Assembly: GCA_014189435.1 (NCBI GenBank)
Contig: CP050293.1
Span: forward strand, 5,089,001-5,153,000
Direction of reading: 5' to 3'
DNA from: Mesorhizobium loti
GTDB taxonomy: Bacteria; Pseudomonadota; Alphaproteobacteria; Rhizobiales; Rhizobiaceae
Length of the DNA stretch: 64,000 bases
The notes beneath the pieces are model-generated. The model saw only the letters and a list, made by a program, of their open reading frames with translations. It ran no database searches and had not been told where the DNA came from. How positions within the stretch are numbered: the first letter of the stretch is position 1; the number at the start of each line of letters is the position of its first letter. The position numbers and the translations under genes are program-made. Shown piece after piece: positions 42,478-51,761 of the stretch.

Positions 42478-43371
42478 ATGAAATTGGCGGAAAGTAAGAT
42501 GCCGGATCGGCCGTTCTACCAGCCTGGCGCCAGCAGCGTGGAAGGCCTGCCGCTGGCCTTGCAGATGTTTCACAACCATCCGCTGGTGATGCTCAAGCCG
42601 CATTGGCATGCCCAGGTCGAGGTCAATTTCATCGTGCGCGGCAGCGTGCACTACCGCATGAACGAACATGAGATCGCACTGTCGGCGGGCGAGATGTGCC
42701 TGTTCTGGGGCGGCCTGCCGCACCAGATGGACGATCTGTCCGACGACGCCATCTATGCCGGCGCGCATCTGCCGCTGGTGCATTTCTTCCGCTTGCATTT
42801 GCCGACGGATGTCCGCCATCGGCTGATGACCGGCGCCACGCTGGTGACCGGCGCCACCGACCCGGCCGACCACCACAATTTCGAGCGCTGGAACCGCTAC
42901 TTCCGCTCGAAAGATCCGGCCATGACCGAGCATGCCGTGAACGAGTTGCTCCTGCGGCTGGAGCGGGTACGGTTCGAGCCCTACCGGCTGGTGCCCGGAA
43001 CCGCGACCGGGCAGGAAACGGGCAGCCCGTTCGACCAGCAATCGTCGCGCAATGTCGGGCGCATGTGCGATTTCATCGCCGAGAACTTCCTCTACGACAT
43101 CGATTGCGTGAACATCGCGGCCGCCGCCGACATCCATCCCAAATACGCCATGAGCCTGTTCAAGAAATCGACCGGCATGACGCTCAACGAATATGTCAAC
43201 CTGCTGCGGCTGAGCTACGCCCAGGCGCTGTTGATGCATCAGGACGCCAATGTGCTGCGCGTCGCCATGGATTCGGGCTTCGGCTCGCTCAGCGCCTTCA
43301 ACAAGTCTTTCCGCAAGCTGGCCGGCATGTCGCCCTCCGATTTTCGCAGGGGCGTGACCGGCGCCAGATAG
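42478..43371 (+). CDS. AraC family regulator resembling MelR
   Basis: About 297 residues. The N-terminal sensor contains HWHAQVEVNFIVRGSVHY and LFWGGLPHQMDD, which closely parallel the E. coli melibiose regulator MelR (HWHGQVEVNV..., LFWACTPHQL) as I remember it. The C-terminal half has two AraC helix-turn-helices (NIAAAADIHPKYAMSLFKKS and LRVAMDSGFGSLSAFNKSF). The start is uncertain among ATG 42442, 42478 and 42499; the first would leave only 49 bp of divergent promoter. It most likely controls the CUT1 operon on the other strand. Confidence 0.88.
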   Translation: MKLAESKMPDRPFYQPGASSVEGLPLALQMFHNHPLVMLKPHWHAQVEVNFIVRGSVHYRMNEHEIALSAGEMCLFWGGLPHQMDDLSDDAIYAGAHLPLVHFFRLHLPTDVRHRLMTGATLVTGATDPADHHNFERWNRYFRSKDPAMTEHAVNELLLRLERVRFEPYRLVPGTATGQETGSPFDQQSSRNVGRMCDFIAENFLYDIDCVNIAAAADIHPKYAMSLFKKSTGMTLNEYVNLLRLSYAQALLMHQDANVLRVAMDSGFGSLSAFNKSFRKLAGMSPSDFRRGVTGAR

Positions 43372-43698
43372 GCAGCGGCGACCAGCCGGGCCCGTCCAGG
43401 GCCAGTGAATGCGCTGCCGGACCTCGATCGTCGGCTAAAGGACGGGTCCTGTCGTTACGGCCCGCGATCGCGACACGAACAAGGACGGGGCAACCGAAAT
43501 GGCACCGCACCGCCCGCCACTCCGGCTGCCGTCGCGGCATCGGAACCAGGCCGTTGCACGGCATCGCTTTTCCTGTCTGAAATCGCCACCTAGGCGCTGG
43601 ACAGGCCGAATTCCCGTGCTATAACCCACGCGCTTTCAAGGGGCGCCCCACGGCGCCTCGATGAAATCCGGTCTGCGAGTTTTCGTTTGCCGGAACAG
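43372..43698. other. Intergenic stretch without recognisable feature
   Basis: The 327 bp between the MelR-like gene and tRNA-Phe hold only short overlapping readings with Arg/Pro/Ala-rich products and no ribosome-binding sites. I see no repeat, terminator or promoter I can support; the tRNA promoter must lie in its right part. Confidence 0.6.
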
Positions 43699-43774
<76 letters not shown>

Positions 43775-43886
43775 TTTCCCGATTAATTTCATCGCCTTAG
43801 GCCATCTCCATCGACTTGGTGAGACGAGCCCGTCACGTCATCGCACGCTTCATTCGGTGAAACGACTTTGCGCCGATTGGCCCAGC

Positions 43887-43913
43887 AAAAAGCCCGGGCG
43901 CCACCAGGCGCCC
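43887..43913 (-). terminator. Rho-independent terminator of the alpha/beta hydrolase gene
   Basis: On the minus strand the stem GGGCGCC/GGCGCCC with a four-base loop (43913-43896) is followed by GGGC and a five-T run (43891-43887). It lies 27 bp after the hydrolase stop codon. Confidence 0.75.
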
Positions 43914-43940
43914 AGGCCGTCCATCTCGGGTGATGCGGGC

Positions 43941-44636
43941 TCAGTTCTTGCCGGCGGCCGCCTGTTCGATGAGCTTGGCGACGGCTGCGGGGTTGGAGAC
44001 ATAGACGGCATGGCTGCCGGGAACCTCGACCGTCGTCGCCTGGGCGCGGGTTGCCATCTGGCGCTGCGCCGGCGGGGGGATCATGCGGTCGTCGGTGGCG
44101 ACCAGATACCACGAGGGCTTGACCTTCCAGGCCGGAGCGGTGACCTTGCCTTCGAGCGCCGCCACACCCCACGGCACCTGCGAATCCGCCATGAAGGAGG
44201 CGAGCGAGGGACGGACATCGGCGGCGAACGAGGCGGCGAACTTGGCCTTGTCGAGCATCAGGAAGCCGTCGACGGGCGGCAGGATCGGCGGCACCGAGGC
44301 TCCGGGCGGCGGGTTGGCGATCAGGCTCGAAACCGACTCTCCGGCGTCCGGCGCGAAGGCCGCGATATAGACGACAGCCGCCACCTTCGGATCGGTGCCG
44401 GCTTCCGACACCACCACGCCGCCATAGGAGTGGCCAACCAGGATGACGTTGCCGGCAGCGGCGGCGATGGCGCGCTTGGTCACGGCGACATCGTCGGCGA
44501 GCGAGGTCGTCGGGTTCTGGACGATGGTCACGTCATAGCCGTCCTTCTTGAGGATCTGGTAGACGCCGTCCCAGCCGGAGCCATCGACGAAGCCGCCATG
44601 CACGAGGACGACGGACTTTGCTGCGTTGTTCGACAT
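43941..44636 (-). CDS. Alpha/beta hydrolase (salicylate-esterase-like, small)
   Basis: A 231-residue hydrolase with VVLVHGGFVDGSGWDGVY (oxyanion hole), the elbow VGHSYGG carrying the nucleophilic Ser, and GSHAVYVSNPAAVAKLIEQA with the catalytic His. This is the short EstC/pyrethroid-hydrolase-like group with no lid domain inserted. AAGGAG precedes ATG 44636; an earlier ATG at 44660 lacks a site. It is divergent from the winged-helix/TPR regulator across a 185-bp gap and may be its target. Confidence 0.9.
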   Translation of the reverse strand: MSNNAAKSVVLVHGGFVDGSGWDGVYQILKKDGYDVTIVQNPTTSLADDVAVTKRAIAAAAGNVILVGHSYGGVVVSEAGTDPKVAAVVYIAAFAPDAGESVSSLIANPPPGASVPPILPPVDGFLMLDKAKFAASFAADVRPSLASFMADSQVPWGVAALEGKVTAPAWKVKPSWYLVATDDRMIPPPAQRQMATRAQATTVEVPGSHAVYVSNPAAVAKLIEQAAAGKN

Positions 44637-44821
44637 TTGAGTTCTCCTTTTCAAAATCATTGTTTGCGTTGGTTGCAGGAGGACTATGCGGCAGGGCCGG
44701 CGGGCGCGCTTTGAGGCGACCTTCAGGAGCTCTTGATTTTACCTTGAGATCGCTTTGATTTTGCGCCCACGACGCGGCTAAAGTGTCGGCCTGTTTGCCG
44801 CGCGGTCTGGAGCGAACCATT

Positions 44822-46366
44822 TTGCCGTATCTCTTCGAGGATTTTGCCCTGGACGGCGATCGGCGCGAACTGCGCCGCGGCAACGACCTGATTTCCATCG
44901 AGCCGCAGGTGTTCGACCTGCTGCAATATCTGATCCGCAATCGCGAGCGGGTGGTCAGCAAGGACGATCTGATCGATGCGGTCTGGCAGGGGCGCATCGT
45001 CTCCGACGCCACGCTCGCCAGCCGCATCAACGCCGCGCGAAATGCACTCCGCGACAGCGGCGAGGAGCAGCGCCTGATCCGCACCATTCTGCGCCGGGGT
45101 TTTCGCTTCGTCGGCACCGCCCGCGAGGAAGGCGAGGCGACGGCGCCGATACCGCAACCGAAGCCTGGCCTGGGCATTCCCGCCCGTCCGTCCATCGCCG
45201 TGCTGCCCTTCGTGAACCTCAGCGGCGATCCGGAGCAGGATTACTTTGCCGACGGCATGGTCGAGGACATCATCACCGGTCTGTCGCGGATCCGCTGGCT
45301 GTTCATCATCGCGCGAAATTCCTCCTTCAGCTACAAGGGCCGTGCGGTGGATGTGAAGCAGGTCGGACACGAGCTCGGCGTGCGCTATGTGCTGGAAGGC
45401 AGCGTGCGCAAGGTGGGTAGCCGCGTGCGCATCACCGGCCAGCTCATCGATGCGGAGGACGGCAGCCATCTGTGGGCCGAACGCTACGACCGCGAACTGA
45501 CCGATGTGTTCGCACTGCAGGACGAGATCACCGTCAGCGTGGTCGCGGCAATAGAGCCCAATCTGCGCCGGGCCGAGATCGAACGCGTCAAGCGCCAGCG
45601 CCCCGACAGTCTCGACGCCTATGATCTTCTGCTGCGCGCGCTGCCCGATGTCTACACCTTCATGCCGCAGGGTGCGGCCAAGGGCCTGCCGCTGCTCGAC
45701 CAGGCGCTCGCCATCGAACCAACCTATGCCCTTGCCCATGGCTTTGCCGCCTGGGCGCATCAGTCGCTGTTCGTGCGCGGCGGCATGAAACCGGAGAATC
45801 GGGAAAGATCGATCCGCCATGCCCATGCGGCGATAGAGCATGGCTCGGGCGACGCCATGGCGCTCGCTCTGGCCGGATTTACCATCGGGATCGTGGAGCA
45901 TGATCGTAGACTTGCCGACGAGGCGTTTGCGCAGGCTTTGACGCTCAGCGCCTCCTGCGCCTTCGTCTATGCCTTCGGCTGCGTGTCGGTAGCGTATGGC
46001 GGCGACGCTGCCCGGGCGATCGACTGGGGCGAGCAAGCGTTACGGCTGAACCCTCTCGACACCATGAGCTGCGTACCGCAAGGCATGATCGGATTCGGCA
46101 ATTTTCTCACCGGCCGGCACGAGCAGGCCGTCTTATCAGGCCGGCGGGCGGTGGAAATGAACCCCGGATTCAGCATGCTGCACGGATGGCTGGCCGCACC
46201 GCTGGCCAGGCTCGGGCGGATCGACGAGGCAAAAGCGGCGGGAGCGCGGCTTTTGTCGCTCGACCCGCATTTTTCCATCGGCCGCTGGTCCGCCGCCGTA
46301 GGACTTTCGCCAGATATCGTCGATGACGTCACCGATGCCATGCGGATTGCAGGCTTGCCGGCGTAG
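44822..46366 (+). CDS. Winged-helix (OmpR-type) regulator with TolB-like and TPR domains
   Basis: About 514 residues. Residues 1-95 are an OmpR/CadC-type winged helix (LFEDFALDGDRRELRRG, LIDAVWQGRIVSDATLASRI). Residues 120-250 resemble the amino-terminal TolB-like segment of many adenylate-cyclase-related proteins (SIAVLPFVNLSGDPEQDYFA and GVRYVLEGSVRKVGSRVRI). The rest is TPR-like. There is no cyclase domain. The start is probably TTG 44822, nine bases after GGAG and giving (M)PYLFEDFALDGD; a reading from 44783 adds 13 residues. Proteins of this type are cytoplasmic DNA-binding regulators of unknown signals. The adjacent hydrolase is a plausible target. Confidence 0.85.
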   Translation: MPYLFEDFALDGDRRELRRGNDLISIEPQVFDLLQYLIRNRERVVSKDDLIDAVWQGRIVSDATLASRINAARNALRDSGEEQRLIRTILRRGFRFVGTAREEGEATAPIPQPKPGLGIPARPSIAVLPFVNLSGDPEQDYFADGMVEDIITGLSRIRWLFIIARNSSFSYKGRAVDVKQVGHELGVRYVLEGSVRKVGSRVRITGQLIDAEDGSHLWAERYDRELTDVFALQDEITVSVVAAIEPNLRRAEIERVKRQRPDSLDAYDLLLRALPDVYTFMPQGAAKGLPLLDQALAIEPTYALAHGFAAWAHQSLFVRGGMKPENRERSIRHAHAAIEHGSGDAMALALAGFTIGIVEHDRRLADEAFAQALTLSASCAFVYAFGCVSVAYGGDAARAIDWGEQALRLNPLDTMSCVPQGMIGFGNFLTGRHEQAVLSGRRAVEMNPGFSMLHGWLAAPLARLGRIDEAKAAGARLLSLDPHFSIGRWSAAVGLSPDIVDDVTDAMRIAGLPA

Positions 46367-46489
46367 TCGGCGGCGTCCGCATCCTCTGGGCGAAATCACT
46401 TTGCGCATATTAGGCCGCCGGCGGATTTGATTTGCTTGGTGATCCCCCAACCTTAGGGCAAACTGCCTGCCGGGGCGCTAGGAGGAGAA

Positions 46490-46930
46490 ATGAGAGCACG
46501 CGCAGCAACGCTCGGGGATGTGGAAGATGTCTTTCGCGGACTGTCCAAGCGGATGTCGGATGAATACGTGGCCGCCGGCAAGGACAGCAAGATCGCCTAC
46601 GACAATCTGATGATGAATTTGAAGGAAGGCCGCGCTCACGCGCTTGTGGAGGGCGACAAGACGGTGGCGATCATCGCCTGGCATGAGAACAGCGATGCCG
46701 CCGACACGCTGTTTGCCGCGCAGGAGGATTTCTTCCGTGCCGCCACCGTTCGCTTCTGCAAGCGGCATATCCGGCATATCCAGGCGCTCGCCGGCAACCT
46801 CCCCATCCACTCGCGCAGCTGGCTCCAGGGACCGGATGTCGAAAGATGGTTTGGCGTCATCGGCTATGTCGAGCGCGGCCAGGAGAACGGCGCCACTCTG
46901 TTCGAGCTGTCGCCGGCTCGCATCGGCTAG
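46490..46930 (+). CDS. Uncharacterised protein, possibly GNAT-like
   Basis: A 146-residue cytoplasmic protein with a strong GGAGGAGAA site before ATG. The start RARAATLGDVEDVFRGLS is how many GNAT acetyltransferases begin, and a later WFGVIGYVERG could be the last strand of that fold, but the acetyl-CoA loop (Q/RxxGxG/A) is not visible. I do not recognise the family. It stands between the winged-helix regulator and a small exported protein, on the same strand as both, 123 bp from the first. Confidence 0.7.
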   Translation: MRARAATLGDVEDVFRGLSKRMSDEYVAAGKDSKIAYDNLMMNLKEGRAHALVEGDKTVAIIAWHENSDAADTLFAAQEDFFRAATVRFCKRHIRHIQALAGNLPIHSRSWLQGPDVERWFGVIGYVERGQENGATLFELSPARIG

Positions 46931-47136
46931 GAACCCTGGCTGGTGAAGACCCCTTTCCCCAAACGCCACCTCCACCTCGCCATCGCCCACACACCGTCTT
47001 CGGCTCCTGGCGCCTTTGCTCGGCGGCCTTTGAACTGCCTCCGCAAGCGGCTTGCGCCAGGCACCGATTGGCGGGATGCTATAGGAGGGCAACCGGGGGG
47101 CTAACCGGCACGCCGAGATCGACATGGCGGCTGGAA

Positions 47137-47625
47137 ATGTCACGAGCTTGCTTCGCCTTTGTTGCCTTTGTTGCCTTGCTGAGGCCGGTAGAGGCAGGCG
47201 AGTGGACGTCTCATCTGCTTGACCGCTCAAGCCTGGCGACCGCCTATTTTCGCCAAGCGGATCTTGTGACCGCATACGCCACCGCAATGGCGCGCTTCCG
47301 TCTGCAGCTCGCAGGGCGTGCCGGCGAAAGCAACCTTGCGGTCCCTCTCGAACCACTGCTTTTGCGGGCGGAATTCCGTGCGCGGACATGGCGCTCGGCG
47401 GACGGCAGCCTGTTGCAAGGCTTCGCCGGCAAGGGCGGCTTCCGGCTGACTATCGGGAACTGCCTGGCGCGCATCTGCGCTGCCAGAGAATGCAGCGATG
47501 CCGGTTGGCCGGTTTACGCCTGCAGCGACGGAGGCAAGCGCAAGATGTCCGTCACGGATTTTGTGACGGCAAACTTCGGCGGCGTCTCCTACCGCCGATT
47601 GAGCGCTTCCCCCTCACAGGAATGA
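47137..47625 (+). CDS. Small exported protein of unknown function
   Basis: A 162-residue protein. Residues 1-20 form a signal peptide (SRACFAFVAFVALLRPVEAG). The mature part has four cysteines near the C terminus (NCLARICAARECSDAGWPVYAC is split by them), suggesting disulfides in the periplasm, and no known domain. The start is not certain: ATG 47137 lacks a strong ribosome site, and the frame is open far upstream (to 46846) but that reading overlaps the previous gene and is Arg/Pro-rich. No function is proposed. Confidence 0.6.
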   Translation: MSRACFAFVAFVALLRPVEAGEWTSHLLDRSSLATAYFRQADLVTAYATAMARFRLQLAGRAGESNLAVPLEPLLLRAEFRARTWRSADGSLLQGFAGKGGFRLTIGNCLARICAARECSDAGWPVYACSDGGKRKMSVTDFVTANFGGVSYRRLSASPSQE

Positions 47626-47658
47626 CAGCGCGAGGCGCCGACCGCCTTGCCGCAGCGT

Positions 47659-48546
47659 TCAGCAAAGGGCGGTATCCTTCCCCCTCACCGCAAATGCTGC
47701 CTGCACGGCGCGATTGACCGTTACCGGCAGGATCGACATGTGGTTCTCGCCGGCATGCAGTTCGAAGCTCGCGCGCACGCCCGGGAAAGCATCAAGCCGC
47801 TCCGCCATGGCCCGCGCGAATTCGTCGGTGCGTGTCACCTTCTTCTGCTGCAGGCGCTTTTCCTCGTCCTCGGCGCCGATCTGGAACGGCGCCAGCTTCT
47901 CTGTCTCATATTCGCCGGCCGACAGGATCATGGTCGCCGTCAGGCCATCGGGAACGGCCGCCTCGAACGTTTCGAGAAAGCGGTCGATGGCACGGTCTTC
48001 CCAATAGATGGCGGGGCTCGCCGCGATCCAGGTCTGGAAGGCCGAAGGCCGCGTGAACAGGGCGTAGAGCGCGAACAGGCCACCGAAGGAATGGCCGTAA
48101 AGCGCCTGGCGGCTTGCATCGACCGTGACCCGACCGGCGACCCATGGCTTCAGCTCGTCCTCGATGAAGGCAAGGAATTCCCCTGCCCCACCGGTCCGGA
48201 CTTCGGGCGTGCCCTCGTAGAAGGGCGGATAGGTCTTGCCCGGCGGTGGGCCGAGATCCCATGAGCGGCGCAGCGGGTCATAAGCGCCCTCTACGGGATA
48301 GCCGATGGCGACGATGACGCCCCAGCCGACATTGGTGCCCGTGGGATAGAAGGCCTGTGCGCGCATGGCGTCGACCGCCGTGCCTATGACGGCGTTGCCG
48401 TCGGTCATGTAGAGCACAGGCCAGCCGGCCTCGGGCACTGGCCCGGAGGGCACGTGCAGGAATATCCGCCAGGGCGCGCCGCCATGCACCGGGACGAAGT
48501 CGTGGACGGTGGTGTCGGCGATCAGGGCTGGCGTCGACTTCGACAT
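47659..48546 (-). CDS. Siderophore esterase-like alpha/beta hydrolase (Fes/IroE type)
   Basis: A 295-residue putative esterase of the family that includes enterobactin esterases and IroE. The nucleophile elbow is LYGHSFGGLFAL and the catalytic His lies in HAGENHMSILP. There is no signal peptide, so it should act in the cytoplasm on the imported ferric siderophore. ATG 48546 with GGAG eight bases upstream is preferred over GTG 48558. It is last in the probable operon fhuD-fhuB-esterase, 24 bp after fhuB. Confidence 0.88.
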   Translation of the reverse strand: MSKSTPALIADTTVHDFVPVHGGAPWRIFLHVPSGPVPEAGWPVLYMTDGNAVIGTAVDAMRAQAFYPTGTNVGWGVIVAIGYPVEGAYDPLRRSWDLGPPPGKTYPPFYEGTPEVRTGGAGEFLAFIEDELKPWVAGRVTVDASRQALYGHSFGGLFALYALFTRPSAFQTWIAASPAIYWEDRAIDRFLETFEAAVPDGLTATMILSAGEYETEKLAPFQIGAEDEEKRLQQKKVTRTDEFARAMAERLDAFPGVRASFELHAGENHMSILPVTVNRAVQAAFAVRGKDTALC

Positions 48547-48570
48547 GGATATCTCCACAGGGGCAAAAGA

Positions 48571-50622
48571 TCAGCGGCGGCGCAGCAGCCACATCAGCAC
48601 CGGGCCGCCGATCAGCGTGGCGACGAGACCGGCCGGGATCTGGCGCGGGAAGATGGCGGTGCGGCCGATCCAGTCGGCGGCGACCATGATCAGCGCGCCG
48701 GCGAGCACCGCGCCAATGGCCTGCGGCAGCGCACGGGAAAGACCGAGGCGACGGGCAAGGTGCGGCGCCATCAGGCCGATGAAGGTCAGCGGGCCGACGA
48801 TCAGCGTCGAGGCAGCGGTGAGTGCCGCGACCACCAGCAGCACCAGAAGCCGCGTCATTTTCAGGTTTATGCCAAGGCCTTGAATCGCGGCGGGTCCGAG
48901 CGGCAGGATGTCGAGCCAGCGCATGAAGAGAGGCGCGAGCGCGAAGAGGCAGACGGCAATGCCACCGGTCAGCAGGGCGGCGCCGACATCGACGCCATAG
49001 GTCGAACCGGTGAGCCAGTTGAGCAGCAACATGGCGCGAGGATCGCCGGTGGCGGTGAGCACCAGGATCAGCGCGTCGAACAAGGCGGTCAGGGCAACGC
49101 CGGCGAGCAACAGCCGCTCCGGTGCATAGGCGGCACGGCGGCCGATCGCCAGCGTCACCAGCAAAGCGGCGAAGGCGCCGATGGTTGCCGCCGCCGTCTG
49201 AACCGGGCGTCCGGCATCGACGAGCGCAAACAGCGCCACCATCATGCCGAGTGCGGCGCCGGCGCTGATGCCAAGCACTTCGGGGCTGGCCATCGGATTG
49301 CCGGTCAGCCGCTGCATCATCAGCCCGGCAAGCGCCAGCATGGCGCCGGCGCTCAGCGCGGCGAGCACGCGAGGCCACCGCCACGCCAGCAGGGGCCGCA
49401 GCTCATCGCCGAAAGCGAAGGTCCAGCCATGCGGGCCTGGTCCATAGAGCAAGGCCAGCCCGAGCAGCAAAAGCAGAGCCAGGCCGATCATCGCCAACAT
49501 CAGGCCGGGCCGGCTTGATCGTGGCAGGCGCTCGGCCGTCAATGCCGGGGCTTCCGAGCCAAGGGCAAGGCGCGGCAGCAACCAGAGCAGCAGCGGCGCG
49601 CCGAGAAGTGCGGTGATCGCCCCGGTCGGCAGCAGGTCGCCTTGCGGCCCGGTCGCGATCTGCACGCCTTGGTCGGCGGCCCACAGCAACGCGCCGCCGA
49701 TCAGCGGCGCCATCACCAGCTGCTGGCCCAGCCGTCGGGCGCCGCCAATGCGCGCAAGCGTCGCGGCGGCCAGGCCGACGAAACCGATGACGCCGACAGC
49801 GGCAACGACAAAGGCGATCAGCGCGACGGCGGCCGCCAGTCCGGCGAAGCGGTAGGCGCCGAGCGGCACGCCAAGGCTGCGCGCGCCTTCGTCGTCGAGG
49901 CCAAGCAAGGTCAGCGGCCGCACCATGAGGAAGATCGCCAGCGCGGCAGTGCCGATGCGCGGCAAAAGCCACAGCGTCGTCGACCAGTCCTGCTGGCCGA
50001 GCGAACCGGCGCCCCAGATGAACAGGCTGGCCAGCCATTCATGCCGCAGCACAATGAGAGCGGCGCCGATGGCGCCGGCATAGAGGCTGACCACGAGCCC
50101 CGCCAGCACGACCGAAAGCGGCGACAGGCCCTTGTGCCAGGACAAAGCGAAGACCGCGGCAAGGGCAATGAATGCGCCGGCCAGCGCCACCCATTCGCGG
50201 CCGAAGGCAAACAGGGATGGCGACAGAAGCGTCGCCAGTGCCAGCGCCAGATAGGCGCCAGCCGAGACGCCGACCGTTTCGGGCGAGGCGAGCGGATTGC
50301 GCAGAACCTGTTGCAGGACGGTTCCGGCAAGCCCGAGCGCCGCACCACACAGAAGGCTGACGGCAAGCCGAGGCAGGAAGGCATAGTGGACGAGCACCTG
50401 CCGCATGTCGGCGATGTGGGGGGCGGCGAGCGATTGCATCCAGAGCGCCGATGGCAGCTGCACCGCGAGGTTCGAGACGGTCGCCGCTGCCGCTGCCGTG
50501 ATCAGCAGCGCACAAAGCAGGATCGCGCCTATCGGCTGATTGCCAAGGAAGCTCCATGGGAAGGCCCGGCCGGCCGACGCGGGCTTTCCCCCTTGGGCAA
50601 TGGCCGCAGCATCCTCAGCCAC
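48571..50622 (-). CDS. fhuB: Iron-siderophore ABC permease, fused FhuB type
   Basis: A 683-residue protein made of two FecCD-type permease halves (about 30-345 and 360-680), the FhuB arrangement (E. coli about 660). Each half shows the family motif: NPLASPETVGVSAGAYLALA in the first and NPMASPEVLGISAGAALGMM in the second, and the ATPase-contact segments GFVGLAAATLARI and FIGLMAPHLARRL. The GTG start overlaps the binding-protein stop by eight bases. It moves ferric siderophore across the inner membrane. No ATPase gene is adjacent. Confidence 0.93.
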   Translation of the reverse strand: MAEDAAAIAQGGKPASAGRAFPWSFLGNQPIGAILLCALLITAAAAATVSNLAVQLPSALWMQSLAAPHIADMRQVLVHYAFLPRLAVSLLCGAALGLAGTVLQQVLRNPLASPETVGVSAGAYLALALATLLSPSLFAFGREWVALAGAFIALAAVFALSWHKGLSPLSVVLAGLVVSLYAGAIGAALIVLRHEWLASLFIWGAGSLGQQDWSTTLWLLPRIGTAALAIFLMVRPLTLLGLDDEGARSLGVPLGAYRFAGLAAAVALIAFVVAAVGVIGFVGLAAATLARIGGARRLGQQLVMAPLIGGALLWAADQGVQIATGPQGDLLPTGAITALLGAPLLLWLLPRLALGSEAPALTAERLPRSSRPGLMLAMIGLALLLLLGLALLYGPGPHGWTFAFGDELRPLLAWRWPRVLAALSAGAMLALAGLMMQRLTGNPMASPEVLGISAGAALGMMVALFALVDAGRPVQTAAATIGAFAALLVTLAIGRRAAYAPERLLLAGVALTALFDALILVLTATGDPRAMLLLNWLTGSTYGVDVGAALLTGGIAVCLFALAPLFMRWLDILPLGPAAIQGLGINLKMTRLLVLLVVAALTAASTLIVGPLTFIGLMAPHLARRLGLSRALPQAIGAVLAGALIMVAADWIGRTAIFPRQIPAGLVATLIGGPVLMWLLRRR

Positions 50623-51538
50623 GGGCGGCCTCCGCGGTCATCGCCGACGCCAGGACCCGGGCAAAACGGGTGGCGGACGGAAGCGCGCCGAACATATGGA
50701 CGGCGGGAAGGCGCATGATCGAGCGGTTGCGCACGAAAGGCATGGCGTTCCAGACCGGACTTTCGGTCAGCGTGCCGCCGGCGCCCTCGGGCAAGGGTTC
50801 GAGATAGGCGAGGCGCGCGTCGCTGGATGTCGCCAGCCCGTCGATGCCGACGGTCGAAAATCCCCAATAATTGGTCTCGGCCGTCCAGGCATTGCCGAGC
50901 CCGATGCGGTCGAACACCTCCTGAAACAGACTCTTCTTGCCGTAGACGCGCACATTGCGCGGGTCCATGAAGCTGACGACATAGATCGGCCGCGCCGAAA
51001 GCGGCGCCAGCTGCTGGCGAACTTCTGAAAAACACGCATCCGTCGCCGCGATCAGCGCTTCGCCTTCGCTTTCCTTGCCGACAAGCCCGGCGAGCTGGCG
51101 GGTTGCCTCGATGGCGCGCTGATAGGGCTGCCCGGCTTCGGTATAGAGCCCGATCGTCGTCACCGGCGCCACGCGTTCGAGCAGCGGCTTGATGCCTACG
51201 AGATACGGCATGGACAGAATGATGTCGGGCTTGAGCTGCTGCAGCAATTCGAGATTGGGTTCGAGCAGCGTGCCGACATCGGCGATGTCAGGCGGCAGCG
51301 GCGGTTCGACCACCCAGGTCTCCCAGATGTCGCGGCCGGCGATGGCAACCGGGTTGACGCCGAGCATGAGCAAAGTCTCGGCCAGGCCGTCATCCAGGCA
51401 GACGATGCGCAACGGTTTCGCCGCGGCAGATGGCGATGCAATTGCGGCGAAGGGCAGAACGAAAAGTCCCAGCGCGCCGCGCCGGGTGATCCGACCGCGC
51501 AGACGGCCAGCCCCGTGGGATTCAAGGGCCGCCATCAC
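50615..51538 (-). CDS. fhuD: Iron-siderophore ABC binding protein, FhuD type
   Basis: A 307-residue class III periplasmic binding protein. The N terminus carries a twin-arginine signal (ITRRGALGLFVLPFAAIASP, cut near SAAAKP), common in FhuD-type proteins. The mature region has RIVCLDDGLAETLLMLGVNP, ILSMPYLVGIKPLLERVAPV and the long connecting helix of this fold. It heads the minus-strand operon with fhuB and the esterase, and faces the TonB-dependent receptor across the iron-box region. Confidence 0.9.
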   Translation of the reverse strand: MMAALESHGAGRLRGRITRRGALGLFVLPFAAIASPSAAAKPLRIVCLDDGLAETLLMLGVNPVAIAGRDIWETWVVEPPLPPDIADVGTLLEPNLELLQQLKPDIILSMPYLVGIKPLLERVAPVTTIGLYTEAGQPYQRAIEATRQLAGLVGKESEGEALIAATDACFSEVRQQLAPLSARPIYVVSFMDPRNVRVYGKKSLFQEVFDRIGLGNAWTAETNYWGFSTVGIDGLATSSDARLAYLEPLPEGAGGTLTESPVWNAMPFVRNRSIMRLPAVHMFGALPSATRFARVLASAMTAEAARG

Positions 51539-51657
51539 CGCGCGGCGCCTGTGCGGAAAGCCGGCTGGGCGTCGATTTCAGGCACGGTTTTTCTCCAACA
51601 CGACGCGGTTCAAAAAATCTGGCTGTCGGCAGCCGATGGCAGGTTGACTATGAAACA

Positions 51658-51697
51658 TGACTTTAATAGTCAACATTGAAGATGACTAAACGAGTCA
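51658..51697. promoter_or_regulatory. Two RirA-type iron boxes (TGA-N9-TCA)
   Basis: TGACTTTAATAGTCA (51658-51672) and TGACTAAACGAGTCA (51683-51697) are both inverted repeats TGACT-N5-AGTCA and both fit the TGA-N9-TCA iron-responsive operator described for the rhizobial repressor RirA. They lie in an AT-rich gap between the divergent fhuD and receptor genes, well placed to repress both directions when iron is plentiful. Confidence 0.75.
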
Positions 51698-51761
51698 ACA
51701 ATTTTAAATTGGCGCAGGGCGGAACGATCCTGGGCGCATTGCAGGCATGAGGGGTATCGAG

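Noticed and set aside
46490..46930. Prophage remnant
   Set aside because: A faint resemblance in layout to GNAT-like phage virion proteins is not supported by any neighbouring phage gene, integrase or att site.
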